Origin: Caprella mutica
Lineage: Eukaryota > Arthropoda > Malacostraca > Amphipoda > Caprellidae
Length of the DNA stretch: 64,000 bases
Reading direction: 5' to 3'
NCBI GenBank assembly: GCA_947561585.1
Contig: CANNZV010001114.1
Span: 235,089-299,088 of the forward strand
In this document: piece after piece, positions 12,201 through 22,820 of the stretch
Layout of the letters: every line of letters begins with the position of its first letter
Position numbering within the stretch: position 1 is the first letter of the stretch
Translations under genes and position numbers: made by a program
The notes under the pieces: model-generated
Told to the model about the DNA's origin: nothing
What the model saw: only the letters and a program-made list of their open reading frames with translations
Database searches by the model: none

Positions 12201-12600
12201 CTAAGCATTAAGTTAAAAGTTTAACCTACTAAGCATTAAGTTAAAAGTATAACCTACTAAGCATTAAGTTAAAAATATAATCTACTAAGCATTAAGTTAA
12301 AAGTTTAACCTACTAAGCATTAAGTTAAAAGTTTAACCTACTAAGCATTAGGTTAAAAGTATAACCTACTAAGCATTAAGTTAAAAATATAACCTACTAA
12401 GCATTAAGTTAAAAGTTTAACCTACTAAGCATTAAGTTAAAAGTTTAACCTACTAAGCATTAAGTTAAAAGTTTAACCTACTAAGCATTAAGTTAAAAGT
12501 ATAACCTACTAAGCATTAAGTTAAAAATATAACCTACTAAGCATTAAGTTAAAAGTTTAACCTACTAAGCATTAAGTTAAAAGTTTAACCTACTAAGCAA
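9291..12600. repeat. satellite built on CCTACTAAGCATTAAGT, with segmental duplication
   Basis: Units of about 26-28 bp (ATAACCTACTAAGCATTAAGTAATAAGT and variants with TTAAAAGT or TTAAAAAT) fill 9291-9450, 10405-10705 and 11655-12600. Between the first arrays lies a unique-looking segment of about 950 bp, which is itself repeated; see the next entry. Variants are grouped: CATC-type units at array starts, TTAAAAGTTT-type units at the far end, a sign of local expansion. Degenerate relatives continue at 13180-13390. Confidence 0.95.
9451..11661. repeat. 1256-bp tandem segmental duplication inside the satellite
   Basis: The segment starting ATTGCGTTGGCTATGAGCC at 9451 recurs at 10707, a period of 1256 bp, and both copies end in GGGAGGGTAGAACCAGAACAA before the satellite resumes. 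By eye under ten differences are seen across about 950 non-satellite bases, so the duplication is recent. No ORF or RNA gene is recognised in the segment. Confidence 0.9.
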
Positions 12601-12608
12601 TGTAAACG

Positions 12609-13175
12609 TTAAAGGTCCTCTCCAGGCTCCTGGCAAAAATGAGTTTATTACATAATATTATAGAACTAAGGTCTACGATTAATAGTCTGCAAGCCGCATA
12701 CAATTGGGTTCAGTGTATATTTTATTATTTGTTTTTAAAGTTTGTAATACTATGTGTGGTACAATTTTCCGTAGCACCAATATGAAGATGAAGATTGTAC
12801 ACTCTTTGTTTTGATTTCAAATTTAAATTTCATTAACAAAGGAAGCGTTTACGGCCTTCGTTTAAAATATTAATTGTTTCCTGAAGTACGTAAATTTATC
12901 AAATTGTATACCTTTACACGAATATTGAATGAATTTATTGTACGTATAACACCTAGTTGGCAATCAAATCAAATGGTGTACATTTTTTTTCTTCAGACTG
13001 AAAATCAGAAAGTGGAAGTAAAATAGTTAATGTTGAGTTTTGATTATAAAATCTTTAAAAGCATTTAACATTAAAAACATGCTACCAAATTCCATGGGGT
13101 TTGAGGAAAAATGATAAGAAACATTAGCCTCGTTGAATAAAGCAATAAAATAATTGGCTTGGAGGGGACCTTTAA
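12609..13175. mobile_element. TTAA-flanked MITE, copy 1 (AGGTCCTCTCCA ends)
   Basis: TTAA at 12609-12612 and 13172-13175 brackets an element with inverted ends AGGTCCTCTCCAGGC / TTGGAGGGGACCT. A second copy of the whole element lies at 23049-23629. This copy interrupts the CCTACTAAGCATT satellite, so it inserted after the array formed. No coding sequence. Confidence 0.75.
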
Positions 13176-13494
13176 GTTATAAGTATAATTTAATAAGTAT
13201 AAAGTAATAAATATAATATAATAAGTATTAAATAATAAGTATAATATAATAAGTATTAAGTAATAAGTATAGTATAATAAGTATTAAGTATAAGTTATAA
13301 ACTACTAAGCATTAAGTAATAAGTATAACCTACTAAACATTAAGTAATGAGTATAATATAATAAGCATTAAGTATAACCTAATAAGTGCAAACTATTGAA
13401 CAAATAAGTAGAGCATCAATCACTTCAATGATTAAATGTCTCCATAGTAAATCATTACAATGATTAAAATCAAAGTTTAACCCAACAATCATTT

Positions 13495-13680
13495 CCTCCT
13501 AAACTCTGTAAGTTCAGAGCAATCATTACTAGAGCCCCAATAGATGACAATAGTGTTCATAATAACAGAAACTCTGTAAGTTCAGAGCAATCCTTACTAG
13601 AGTCCCAATAGATGACAATTGTGTTCATAATAACAGAAATTCTGTAAGTTCAGAGCAGTCATTTCTAGTCACAATAATTG
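13495..13680. repeat. about 70-bp tandem repeat, 2.5 copies
   Basis: Units containing CTCTGTAAGTTCAGAGCAATC..CCAATAGATGACAATAGTGTTCATAATAACAGAAA repeat at about 13495, 13569 and 13640. The last unit overlaps a tentative terminal exon on the minus strand. Elsewhere between 13391 and 14311 no gene is recognised. Confidence 0.8.
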
Positions 13681-13778
13681 TTGTGGTTTGTGCCACTTTT
13701 CTTCCTATACAACTTACAAGGTCTTTCATCTTGCGTCCCAAATAATTCAGGATTTTGTTTCTCTCTCCTATTCCTTTC
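13625..13778 (-). CDS. tentative last exon of the NLR-like gene
   Basis: A strong acceptor (TTTTCTTTATTGCAG) precedes 13778, and the frame that would follow exon 11 (phase 2, giving R then KGIGERNKILNYLGRK) stays open to a TGA at 13625-13627. It is therefore compatible as a terminal exon. Against it: there is no similarity to exon 7, which occupies the equivalent place in the first cassette; the end lies in tandem repeat; no polyadenylation signal was seen; and 5 kb of copia would sit in the intron. A GTAAGT inside it (after GACCTT) could be an alternative donor. Confidence 0.2.
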
Positions 13779-14316
13779 CTGCAATAAAGAAAACAATTAG
13801 TCTCTCTGGAATGAACAAATCCCAATAATAATCATTTTATTTTAGATTGTCTATCACAAAGACTAATTGCGATGGTATGTGTATTTGCTAGTGTTAATGT
13901 ATTTTAATTACGCAAATGATGTTAGGTAATAAATGTTATTATTACACGAGTAGTACATAACGCCTATTATTTTGAAATAATAATTGTACATATCAGATTT
14001 AATCTGAGATATGATGGATATTTATTAGATTTGAAACGAAATATTAGAGAATCTGACTGTAAAAAGGTGTTTTAAACTTATAATTGTACCGATGAGGTTA
14101 TTCTTTTTTCTTCAGTTGTTTGTAATAAAAGAAGTGGCACTAACGGAAAATACTTATTATATTATATTATTAGGTGTAACGGTTACTTTTCTACTGTTTG
14201 TCGGTATAGATCTTGCTAAATAATTATTATTTTATTTATAATCATAACAATTTGACACATGAGAGCATAAGCTTGTAAAGCATTTAATTAGAATATTTTA
14301 TCATTCTCGAATGTAT

Positions 14317-14655
14317 TGTTAGAATTAGGTTAAATAACAGTGGGTTAACAACGTTAAGACATAGAGTTTATTTAAAGAGTAAATATATTATACAATTAGA
14401 AGTCTATATAGAGAGATGAGTGAATCATATCTCTCTCTGAGTAATGTTAAAGACAGACTGCCTTCAGAAACTACAAGCAGGGTATTTAACCCTCGACGGA
14501 AGTGTGATCGACTTTAGACCTTATGTCCGTTTCTCATTAAAAGTAATACATGGTTATTGAAACAATAGGTAATTTAATATAGCTGAGCTAGTCTAACAGG
14601 AAGTTAATATTAAACATATAACGAGTGTGTAATACATTTAACTAAAATTTCAACA
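14317..14655 (-). repeat. copia 3' LTR
   Basis: 339 bp, reading TGTTGAAATTTTAG...CCTAATTCTAACA on the minus strand (TG..CA ends). Nearly identical to the copy at 19266-19604. Confidence 0.95.
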
Positions 14656-14672
14656 CTCCTCCTCACACGACA

Positions 14673-16028
14673 TTATATATTTTCCATGCCTATTAATTCA
14701 ACTAATTTGGTAAATCTATCAATAGGCAACGGTTTAGTGAATATGTCAGCGAGCATAGTTTCGCTGGGGCAATACACAAGTTTAATTGTGTTTGAAGCAA
14801 CAAGATCTCTAATGTAATGAAATTTAATATCAATGTGTTTCGATCTAGGATGATTTTTTGCATTTTTAGCAATACAAATAGCTGACTGATTATCCTCAAA
14901 CAAAACTATAGGATTCTTATTTGGTACTTTAAGATCTAATAGTAATTTATTTAGAAATACAGCTTCTTGGGAGGCTCCAGAGAGGGAAACATATTCAGCT
15001 TCAGCTGTTGATAAAGCAACACATGACTGTTTCACAGAGCGCCAAGAAATAATGGAATTATTTAACATAAAGCATTGGCCAGAAGTACTTTTCCTATCAA
15101 CTCTGTTTCCTGCCCAGTCGGCATCAGAATAACCTATCAACTCAGAATCTTCATTACCATATGTAATGCCAAGATCCGGTGTGCCTTTTAGGTATCTAAA
15201 TATTCTCTTAATTGCAGACCAGTGCTTAGTGTTTGGATTGGAACAAAATTTAGAGACATTTCCAACTGCATAAGTTATGTCAGGTCTAGTTTTAGTAGAT
15301 AGATACAGTAAGGCACCTACAGCTGATTGATATTTAGTTTTGTCTACTAGTTCACACTCATCAGTAGTTGGTTCCAAATGGGAATTAACATCAGCAGGGG
15401 TTGAAATAGGTTTGCAATTATTGAATTCAAATCTATCTAATAACTCGTTGACAAATGAAGATTGATTTAGGGCTATTTTATTTTCGTCTTGAACGATTTT
15501 TATGCCTAAGAAATAGGATAATTTTCCTAAGTCTTTCATCTCAAATTTAGCACTTAAATCAATCTTGATTTTAGTCAGATCATCATAGTTCTTACATGCT
15601 ACAATAATATCATCTACATACACAGAAATGAAGCATGGAGAGTTATTGATTAATTTAACATATATACAAGAGTCACAAGAGGACTGAATAAAGCCTAAGG
15701 ATTTAAGATATGCATCCAACGCATCATTCCAACATTTGGGTGATTGTTTTAATCCATACATAGATTTATTAAGTTTACATACTAAATCTTCTTTTCCTGA
15801 AATAGCATAGCCAGGAGGCTGTCTAATATAAACATTTTCTTTAAGATCCCCATTCAAAAAGGCAGAATTGACATCCAAGTGATGTACAAATAATTTTTGG
15901 TTAGCTGCTAAAGATAACATGGTTCGCACCGATTCAAATCTCACTACAGGAGCAAAAATTTCATCATAGTCGATTCCAGGTCTCTGTAAAGAACCCTGAG
16001 CGACTAATCTAGCTTTATTTGAAACCAC
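14673..16028 (-). CDS. copia reverse transcriptase and RNase H part of pol
   Basis: About 450 residues in the same frame as the gag ORF but out of frame with the integrase ORF before it. Seen directly: the copia RT opening KARLVAQGSLQRPGIDYDE, the catalytic-region motif HHLDVNSAFLNGDLKENVYI, the YVDD box (SVYVDDIIVACKN, near residue 138), and the RNase H segment with GYSDADWAGNRVDRKSTSG and ALSTAEAEYVSLS. The ORF ends just before the polypurine tract, as in intact copia. All RT and RNase H catalytic boxes look intact. The true start lies upstream in the broken gag-pol frame; the break is next to a run of seven A (minus strand) near 16047-16053. Confidence 0.93.
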   Translation of the reverse strand: MVSNKARLVAQGSLQRPGIDYDEIFAPVVRFESVRTMLSLAANQKLFVHHLDVNSAFLNGDLKENVYIRQPPGYAISGKEDLVCKLNKSMYGLKQSPKCWNDALDAYLKSLGFIQSSCDSCIYVKLINNSPCFISVYVDDIIVACKNYDDLTKIKIDLSAKFEMKDLGKLSYFLGIKIVQDENKIALNQSSFVNELLDRFEFNNCKPISTPADVNSHLEPTTDECELVDKTKYQSAVGALLYLSTKTRPDITYAVGNVSKFCSNPNTKHWSAIKRIFRYLKGTPDLGITYGNEDSELIGYSDADWAGNRVDRKSTSGQCFMLNNSIISWRSVKQSCVALSTAEAEYVSLSGASQEAVFLNKLLLDLKVPNKNPIVLFEDNQSAICIAKNAKNHPRSKHIDIKFHYIRDLVASNTIKLVYCPSETMLADIFTKPLPIDRFTKLVELIGMENI

Positions 16029-16035
16029 TCTACCA

Positions 16036-17616
16036 TCAGATCCCTTTTTTTCTTTTAAACACCCATTTAGATTTAATTATATTTAAATCTGAGGTAGGTT
16101 TTACGAGTTCAAAAACTTTATGTTTCTCAAAAGCATTTAATTCCCTCTCCATGGCATGTTTCCATTTAGAGGATACAGAATCGCTATTAAGAGCCTCAGA
16201 TACCGACCTAGGTTTGATATTGATATTCCCATTGACTAATAAACCCTCATCCTCCTCCTCAAGATGATCATACTCCCAACTACCATATCTAATAGGAGCT
16301 CGACGAATTCTGGACGATCGTCTAAGATCCTCATTAGGACTGATAGCTGGTACAGGTTGCGCCTCAGGGAGGATTATTGGAGGGTTATCGTCAGAAGGTT
16401 GATTCTCTGGTCCAGCAGGTTCTGAATCTTCTGAAGGGAACACCAGTGGAGAGGTAGGAGTCTCACTCAGTTGAGGGCTCTCAATCTTAGATGAAATTGA
16501 TTCATCAAAGGTTACATTCCTGGAAAAGAAGATTCTTTTAGATTCAACATCATACATCTTATACCCTTTAGTAACTGTGCCATAGCCAATAAACAGACAT
16601 TTGGTAGCTTTATTTTCTAACTTTGATCTTTCCTCTCGAGAAATATGTGCGTACCCTGTGCATCCAAAAACTTTTATATGACCGATGTTGGGTTTTCTAA
16701 GATTTAAAGCTTCATATGGAGTTTTATTTACTAAAAATGAATTAATGCATCTATTATTTAGATAATTTGCAGTATATAGTGCTTCACCCCAGAATTCCTT
16801 ATCAATTCCTGAATCAGATAACATACATCTAACTTTTTCCATAATAGTTCTATTAAATCTTTCAGCTAACCCATTTTGTTCAGGAGTTTTAGGAATGGAT
16901 TTCTGGTGAATTATACCTTCATTTCGTAAATATGATTCAAACTTATTTGAGGTATATTCTCCTCCATTATCTGACTGCAAGGTTTTAATTTTCCTTTCAT
17001 AAATATTTTCAACCATAGCTTTCCATTCCAAAAACTTCTGAAACACATCACTCTTATGTGTAATAACATATATCCAGGAGTATCGAGTAGCATGATCAAT
17101 AAAGGTCAGAAAATATGAATTATTACCCCTGGAAGTGGGAGTAATTTTCCCACAGACATCTGTGTGGATTAGATCAAGAGGTTTACAATTTTTCTTAATG
17201 CTTGTAGAAAAAGGTATTTTATGCATTTTCCCATTACAGCAGTGTTCACACACGCCTTCTATAGCTTTTAATTTACTATCCAGACCATTTACTGATTTAG
17301 TTCGGATCATTTTAGTCAAGTTATCTTTACCTATATGACCGAGCCTTCTGTGCCATAGAAAGTTTACTTCATTTTGATCTACAGTTACTGCAGCTTTATG
17401 AACTAAAGTATTAAGATAATAGAGTTTACCAACACAGTTAGCCTCAGCCATTAACTCTTTATTTTCGTTCAAAATTTTACATTTATCATCTTCAAAAGTA
17501 ATAGATTTATTATTACTTGTCATTTTAGACACTGATAGTAGATTAAAAGCTAGATTTGGCACATATAGTACATCATTTATTTTACATGTTCTACTTCCAC
17601 CACCGGGTATATTCAC
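16036..17616 (-). CDS. copia integrase part of pol
   Basis: About 526 residues. The zinc-binding HHCC region is visible as HRRLGHIGKDNLTKM followed by CEHCCNGKMHK. The DDE core follows, with DLIHTDVCGKI, SDNGGEYTSNKF and PEQNGLAERFNRT. After the core come the copia-typical GYGTVTKGYKMYD and a proline- and serine-rich linker ending in RRSSRIRRAP, then the start of RT (KWVFKR). The frame is lost at its 5' end near 17617-17634 and at its 3' end near 16036, in opposite senses, so gag and RT share one frame. Indels in homopolymers could also be assembly errors. Confidence 0.92.
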   Translation of the reverse strand: MNIPGGGSRTCKINDVLYVPNLAFNLLSVSKMTSNNKSITFEDDKCKILNENKELMAEANCVGKLYYLNTLVHKAAVTVDQNEVNFLWHRRLGHIGKDNLTKMIRTKSVNGLDSKLKAIEGVCEHCCNGKMHKIPFSTSIKKNCKPLDLIHTDVCGKITPTSRGNNSYFLTFIDHATRYSWIYVITHKSDVFQKFLEWKAMVENIYERKIKTLQSDNGGEYTSNKFESYLRNEGIIHQKSIPKTPEQNGLAERFNRTIMEKVRCMLSDSGIDKEFWGEALYTANYLNNRCINSFLVNKTPYEALNLRKPNIGHIKVFGCTGYAHISREERSKLENKATKCLFIGYGTVTKGYKMYDVESKRIFFSRNVTFDESISSKIESPQLSETPTSPLVFPSEDSEPAGPENQPSDDNPPIILPEAQPVPAISPNEDLRRSSRIRRAPIRYGSWEYDHLEEEDEGLLVNGNINIKPRSVSEALNSDSVSSKWKHAMERELNAFEKHKVFELVKPTSDLNIIKSKWVFKRKKGI

Positions 17617-17633
17617 AATAACAGAAACATTTC

Positions 17634-18614
17634 CTAGTAAATAGCTTGTAAGACATCTCCATTTCCTACTTTAACATTGATAGGTTTGCTAATATTTGCA
17701 AAATCTTTACATAAATTTTTATCACCACTCATGTGTGATGAAGAGCCTGAATCTATTGTCCAAGTATTACTGTCGGCATATTTGTTACAAAGAGCGATAT
17801 CATTAGCATACATTGTGTGATTTAGTTCTATATGACTTACATTTACAACATTTGGCTGGTTTTGAGTTCTGTTAGTTTGAGAAGACCTTTTAAATTTAAA
17901 GCAGTCTTTTTTCAGGTGTCCCATCTTATTGCAGAAATGGCAAATGATGGACTGTTTATTTACTCCAGCATAATTCTGAGTATTGGATAATGCTAATGCA
18001 TTATTTGATTTAATACTCAACTTTTCAGCTTCTCTCCGGAGTGTGTCAGCTACGGTAATCCAGTTAGGGATGTCTGTCTGAGCTTCAAGTGCAGTGACAA
18101 GCACTTCAAACGGCCCTGGTAGTGATGACAGAAGACAAATAACTTTATCCTCTTCACTGATCACTTGATTTAACAAGGCAAGCTCTTGAAAAACTTCAGT
18201 TAGTTCCTTCAAATGAAAGTCGAGTAGTTCAGGAGACTTCAATTTTAGATTGTACAGCTTTTTCTTCAGACGAAATTTGTTAGCCCACGTGTTTTTCTGA
18301 AACGTTTCTTGAAGGGTAGTCCAGACAGCGTGTGGATCCGTCGGTTGTCCAACTAAGTACAATTGATCCGGTGAAATAGATAGTACTATATCTGCCAGAG
18401 CCTTATTATAATTATTAGCATAGGCATTCTTCACCTCAGTTGAGGCTGAATCAATTGGAACTGGTTTAGATCCATCAGCAAAATCCATCAGTTTCTCTCG
18501 TAAGAGGTACATCTTCATTTGTATCCTCCATGTAGGGTAATTATTTCCGTCTAGGGGAACAATCCCCTGTAACTTATTTGAAGACATGTTTTCAAAGTAT
18601 TTATTATCTTTCAA
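17634..18614 (-). CDS. copia Gag and protease
   Basis: 326 residues starting at an ATG just after the 5' leader. The N-terminal Gag region has the copia hallmark LDGNNYPTWRIQMKMYL. A CX2CX4HX4C zinc knuckle (CHFCNKMGHLKKDC) follows near residue 228, and then the aspartic protease active site DSGSSSHMSGD near residue 293. The ORF stops a little after the protease active site, where the frame shifts into the integrase ORF, so the protease C-terminus is encoded across the break. Confidence 0.92.
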   Translation of the reverse strand: MKDNKYFENMSSNKLQGIVPLDGNNYPTWRIQMKMYLLREKLMDFADGSKPVPIDSASTEVKNAYANNYNKALADIVLSISPDQLYLVGQPTDPHAVWTTLQETFQKNTWANKFRLKKKLYNLKLKSPELLDFHLKELTEVFQELALLNQVISEEDKVICLLSSLPGPFEVLVTALEAQTDIPNWITVADTLRREAEKLSIKSNNALALSNTQNYAGVNKQSIICHFCNKMGHLKKDCFKFKRSSQTNRTQNQPNVVNVSHIELNHTMYANDIALCNKYADSNTWTIDSGSSSHMSGDKNLCKDFANISKPINVKVGNGDVLQAIY

Positions 18615-18960
18615 TACTTAACAAACATAAACAACCAATGCAATTAAATTGATTTACTGTTTAACTGAATTGATGTTTTAACATTATTCTAATTCATAAG
18701 AATAACTGAATATAATTATTAATATTCAATTGGAACAGCAACCCAAGTCTTAGTTCGCAAGAACCTTTTGTTGAAAGTATTTATTATCATTCAATACTTT
18801 AACAAACATAAACACCCACAGCAGTTAAATTGATTTACTGTTTAACTGAATTTGATGTTTTAAAATTATTCTAATTCATAAGAATAACTTCACTGAATAT
18901 AATTATTAATATTTAATTGGAACAGCAACACAAGTCTTAGTTCGCAAGAACCTTTTGTTG
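18585..18960 (-). repeat. about 185-bp tandem duplication in the copia leader
   Basis: The segment from TTGAAAGTATTTATTAT through CTTAGTTCGCAAGAACCTT occurs twice, at about 18590-18770 and 18775-18958, with small differences. The gag-proximal copy runs into the start of gag. The 5' leader between PBS and gag is thus about 650 nt. Confidence 0.8.
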
Positions 18961-19245
18961 AAAGACTGTTTACCAAAGGATAAGATCACAGATTTAAAGG
19001 TAATTTGTGACCTCTCTTGACACCTCTTCCGCACAAATACTAAATAATTATATTATAACACAAGTGCATTTTTCGCTAGAGCAATCATTATAATTGACCT
19101 CATTAGCGCGTTAACACGATATGCTTACGCAAGCGTTTTGATTGATATGTTTCATATAGGTTAACACTTTTTCACAGCACTTCGTTTTTATTACTGTTAT
19201 AAACTTCTAATTTGTTTAAACATAATTTGATTTATAAACTCTTAT

Positions 19246-19265
19246 CGTTCACTGGGCCCATAACC
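19246..19265 (-). promoter_or_regulatory. copia primer-binding site
   Basis: Directly next to the 5' LTR the minus strand reads GGTTATGGGCCCAGTGAACG. Copia of Drosophila is known to prime from an internal fragment of initiator-Met tRNA with nearly this sequence, which supports both the element type and the LTR boundary. Confidence 0.8.
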
Positions 19266-19604
19266 TGTTAGAATTAGGTTAAATAACAGTGGGTTAACAA
19301 CGTTAAGACATAGAGTTTATTTAAAGAGTAAATATATTATACAATTAGAAGTCTATATAGAGAGATGAGTGAATCATATCTCTCTCTGAGTAATGTTAAA
19401 GACAGACTGCCTTCAGAAACTACAAGCAGGGTATTTAACCCTCGACGGAAGTGTGATCGACTTTAGACCTTATGTCCGTTTCTCATTAAAAGTAATACAT
19501 GGTTATTGAAACAATAGGTAATTTAATATAGCTGAGCTAGTCTAACAGGAAATTAATATTAAACATATAACGAGTGTGTAATACATTTAACTAAAATTTC
19601 AACA
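19266..19604 (-). repeat. copia 5' LTR
   Basis: 339 bp, TG..CA ends on the minus strand, followed immediately by the primer site. One difference from the 3' LTR by eye. Confidence 0.95.
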
Positions 19605-19609
19605 TGTAT

Positions 19610-20395
19610 TTCATGTACCGGGAAAATAAAATAATGAAACCTTAGGGAATTGGAAGGTGGCTAAGCATTAAAAAATATCAAGTCATACATATGAATGTTT
19701 TCTCGCACAATCCAGAGATGTTCAAAGATGATATCACTAATAAAATGCTGGAAAATTTATGTCAGATATCAAAATTTTCTGTATGGTGGTGAACGCAGGA
19801 AAGCTACTGTGTGTCCAAACTGTTTGCTAACCGAAACAAAGGATGATTTTGGGTTCACTCTTTTATATTTTCGAATGGATCTAATTATAACATAATAGAA
19901 CAGTTAACAACGGAATAATATAGATTTAATCTGCATTCGATTTAACTCAAAGTAAATATAAATTTGATATATTTCAAATTATGAATTACCCTTATTAATA
20001 ATACTGCTGAAAATATAATTGGTAGCTATTAAACTGAATTACATTGATTTATGACTAAAGATTTGTTTGTTGCCTGAAGAAATTAAAACATTTTATTTTG
20101 AGTACATTTCTAGTTAGCTAAAATATTTTTTTTTCTGTGTTTGTACGGATAGTCTCAAAAAATGAATAATATTCCATTTGATAACCTAATACTATTTCTC
20201 GTTCATTGAAATATCTTCCTATAAATGAGTGACAAAATAACACAAAGAACAACAATCACACCCGAGGTATTGACATTATTAGATAAAGATTGGAAATAGA
20301 ACAACGAGGGTATTTCTCTGGTAGTTCTTCAATTTCAGATTTTTTTGTAGTTGTAAAGACAGTTACGCAATGAAAAAGTAAGAGCGTTTCTTTAC
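19610..20395. other. stretch without recognised gene
   Basis: Right flank of the copia element. One plus-strand ORF (19695-19895) has no similarity I can name. The other plus frame contains MFKDDITNKMLENLCQI, vaguely like the end of exons 2 and 7 but on the wrong strand. Confidence 0.5.
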
Positions 20396-20479
20396 CTTGT
20401 CAGTTCTAGTTGGTAGCACTTTAAGTCCTTTTTGCTGTGATTGCCTCTGCAAGCAAAGCAGTACTCATTGCGTGCAGAA
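20396..20479 (-). CDS. NLR-like gene, exon 11 (C/H-rich segment, cassette 2)
   Basis: 84 nt between acceptor TTCTATTTCAG and donor GTAAAG, phase 2 in and out. It encodes SARNEYCFACRGNHSKKDLK plus CYQLELT and matches exon 6 in length, phase and splice flanks (about 80 percent identical bases by eye). Both carry the same CX2CX3HX6C spacing, a possible small metal-binding knuckle. The next exon is not securely identified. No exon equivalent to exon 7 was found between 19605 and 20395. Confidence 0.8.
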
Positions 20480-20753
20480 CTGAAATAGAATAACATGTGC
20501 TTTCAACTATAAGTGAAGGCATTTCATTTATTTACTGTTCAACTGTAATTATTGTGTTATTTTGAAGCTAGAAAGTAGTTATAATTTGCTATATCTTTTT
20601 CCAATGATCTTAACTTGGTTCATTTTTACTGCATGATCTTATATAATTTATAAGATAATAATTATATCACCGTATAGAAAATATTTTCATAATTTTCAGA
20701 AGAATTGTTTTTCTTTTCATCTTTATATGTACTGTTCATCTTCACAATCTGAC

Positions 20754-20879
20754 CTGAGTTTTACTGCCCTGGTAACTCCATCATTCTTAGTTTTGAAATT
20801 TTTGGCGCTTAACTTATCCACCAAAGCTTTGACCTCAGAAGCAGTGAGAGGACATCTCGCTAGATACAGCTCAAAGAAT
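20754..20879 (-). CDS. NLR-like gene, exon 10 (LRR-like, cassette 2)
   Basis: 126 nt between acceptor TCCTTACAG and donor GTCAGA, phase 2 in and out. It encodes FFELYLARCPLTASEVKALV, then DKLSAKNFKTKNDGVTRAVK, then L. The pattern xLxLxxCxLxxxExxxLVxKL is that of a divergent leucine-rich repeat. It is 126 nt like exon 5 and differs at about 15 positions. The intron to exon 11 is 274 bp. Confidence 0.82.
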
Positions 20880-22424
20880 CTGTAAGGAGGAAAATAACAA
20901 TAGTAATAGGCATACACCGTTATAAATAAATGTGAAATATAATAATCATTAATATTAACTTCTGTAAGATTTACTCATTTGAAATTATTGCCACTTCAAT
21001 CTCATCAGATAATGGATATACACATATTACAAGATAACAGACATTATTTAGACAGGTTGTTATTTCCATTTTTAATTTGATATTTCATTTGTATGGAAGA
21101 GGTGAAAAGATATGAGTATTAAAAAGTTAAAAGTTTAGTTACCTGTTGTAAAGGTAATAGAAAATGGTAATTAATTTCTTCCTCATGTCATGATTAAACA
21201 AAAGAGAGTGTGCAATACCGGGAGCGGACAGAATGCCTCAGGGGCGTATCTAGGATTCGGTCAAGGGGGGGGGCACTTTTCAAATTTTTTAATGTTTCTG
21301 AAAAAAATCTACGGATGATTCCTCAGACTGGTCAGTTATTTGATTATTTTAATCGCTTTGAACATGCTTACACTGTGTTCCGTCAGAAGCGTCATTATTT
21401 AAATTGCGAAATGGTAGGAACTAGGAAGTCATTATGTTCATAAAGTATAAAGAATGGATTTTATTCTATTAATATTAGCATTTTTCTTAAACCTTAAAAA
21501 TGTTTTTGAATTTGAGAAGAAATGCATCGTCCTGTACTCTGTAGTTTGCCAAAACACCTTCTTCTTCAACAGTATGTCGAAAATTCATGCTTCACTCCAT
21601 AACAAGTGGAAGGGCGGCTAGACCTAAATCTTACCACCTGAAAAAGCTCAGAAGAGTTCGTGGTATATTCAATGAATCTGGTTCTATTCACAAGAAAAGC
21701 AAATGATAACAAAACCAAAAAGAACAGAAACAGTGATTCCGGAGGTGAAGAGTTTCTATGAAAATCCCCCAGAACCCCTAGTTTCTTAGCAGATTTCACC
21801 AACCATCTCCGTTGTGAAGGATCGTCAGGTACACTAATGAAAATCCCTGAAATATCAACGGAATAAATGATTGGTATGATGCTATGGTAATATCTTTGTT
21901 GCCATTATTAATTGTATGGATATTATCTTTCATGCATTCCTTGATGATGATGGCAACTTGTCATCGGTTAATGGTGTTTCATATCTCAGATTGTTACAGG
22001 ACATTATTTGGTGCTAGTTTGCTATGCGATCTGATCATCATTTACTGGTTTGGCATGAGATCTATTTAGAATTTATTAGCAAATATAAAAGATACAAACA
22101 GGTATACAAGATACCAAATATATATAGTATTTTATTTTTTAAATAATTATATACCATTTACATATGCAATGCCTTATATTACGGAAATACTTCAAGAAAA
22201 TATCGTTATATAAACTACCTCCTACCAAACTAATTTGAATAAAAAGTGAAAATAAGCAATTAATATGATTTATTTTTATTTTTAATGCATTGTGACAATA
22301 TTATCTCGTCTATATTGTTTGTTTTTGTATCACAGTTACTTAAAAAGAAAAATTATCATAATTATTAAAATAAAAATACTAATGCATAATCAGATCACAT
22401 TAACCTCATAGATCGCATACCAAA

Positions 22425-22820
22425 CTAGCACTCCTTTTTTGGCCCATACTGCACCATTCTGCATCTCGTTCTTCTCTTTGGCGGATGCAAGACGGCGCTC
22501 CACCACATTGAACAAATGCAGTTGTAGAATTTCTCATTGAAAAGGTTAGAGGTCGATTCATTAGCAGAAGAACGGAAAATTGCTGGCCAGCACACAATCA
22601 ATTTCTCAACCCTTTGGATTTTCACTTCTTGGCTGCTGTACAAACTCGAGTTTATATATGAAAAAGAATATTCCATCTTGTCTCTTATACAAAGTGTTTT
22701 AAGTTGCGCTGAAAGGTATAACCCGGAGACCACTAAGAAATTTGGAAGAATGTTTCGAAGTTTGCTTCGTTCTGTCTTCAGGCTGGAGGAGGTCATTTTC
22801 AACAACTTCTGCAGGGCCAC
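22425..22820 (-). pseudogene. decayed transposase-like fragment
   Basis: A minus-strand ORF of 131 codons partly repeats text seen in 23853-24056 (VYKFI/FSYINSSLYSS on one side, SLRTERSKLRNILPNF on the other). The end WWSAVLHPPKRRTRCRMVQYG resembles the region around the last catalytic residues of mariner-type transposases, where a proline-rich PRSPDL-type motif is expected, but it is frameshifted. I treat it as a relic within the composite element. Confidence 0.35.

Larger units (their letters stand above)
14312..19609 (-). mobile_element. copia-type LTR retrotransposon, recent insertion
   Basis: This is a complete Ty1/copia element on the minus strand. A perfect 5-bp target duplication TGTAT lies at 14312-14316 and 19605-19609. 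The 339-bp LTRs (19266-19604 as 5' LTR, 14317-14655 as 3' LTR) differ at one site by eye (GGAAGTTAAT versus GGAAATTAAT). A primer site matching an internal initiator-Met tRNA fragment follows the 5' LTR, and a purine-rich tract (GTGTGAGGAGGAG) precedes the 3' LTR. Gag, protease, integrase, RT and RNase H occur in copia order. Two frame breaks interrupt the reading frame, so this copy is probably not self-sufficient despite its youth. Confidence 0.95.

Noticed and set aside
19695..19895. Plus-strand ORF with CPNC and, in another frame, FKDDITNKMLENL
   Set aside because: Considered as an exon related to exons 2 and 7, but it is on the opposite strand and lacks splice sites with matching phases.
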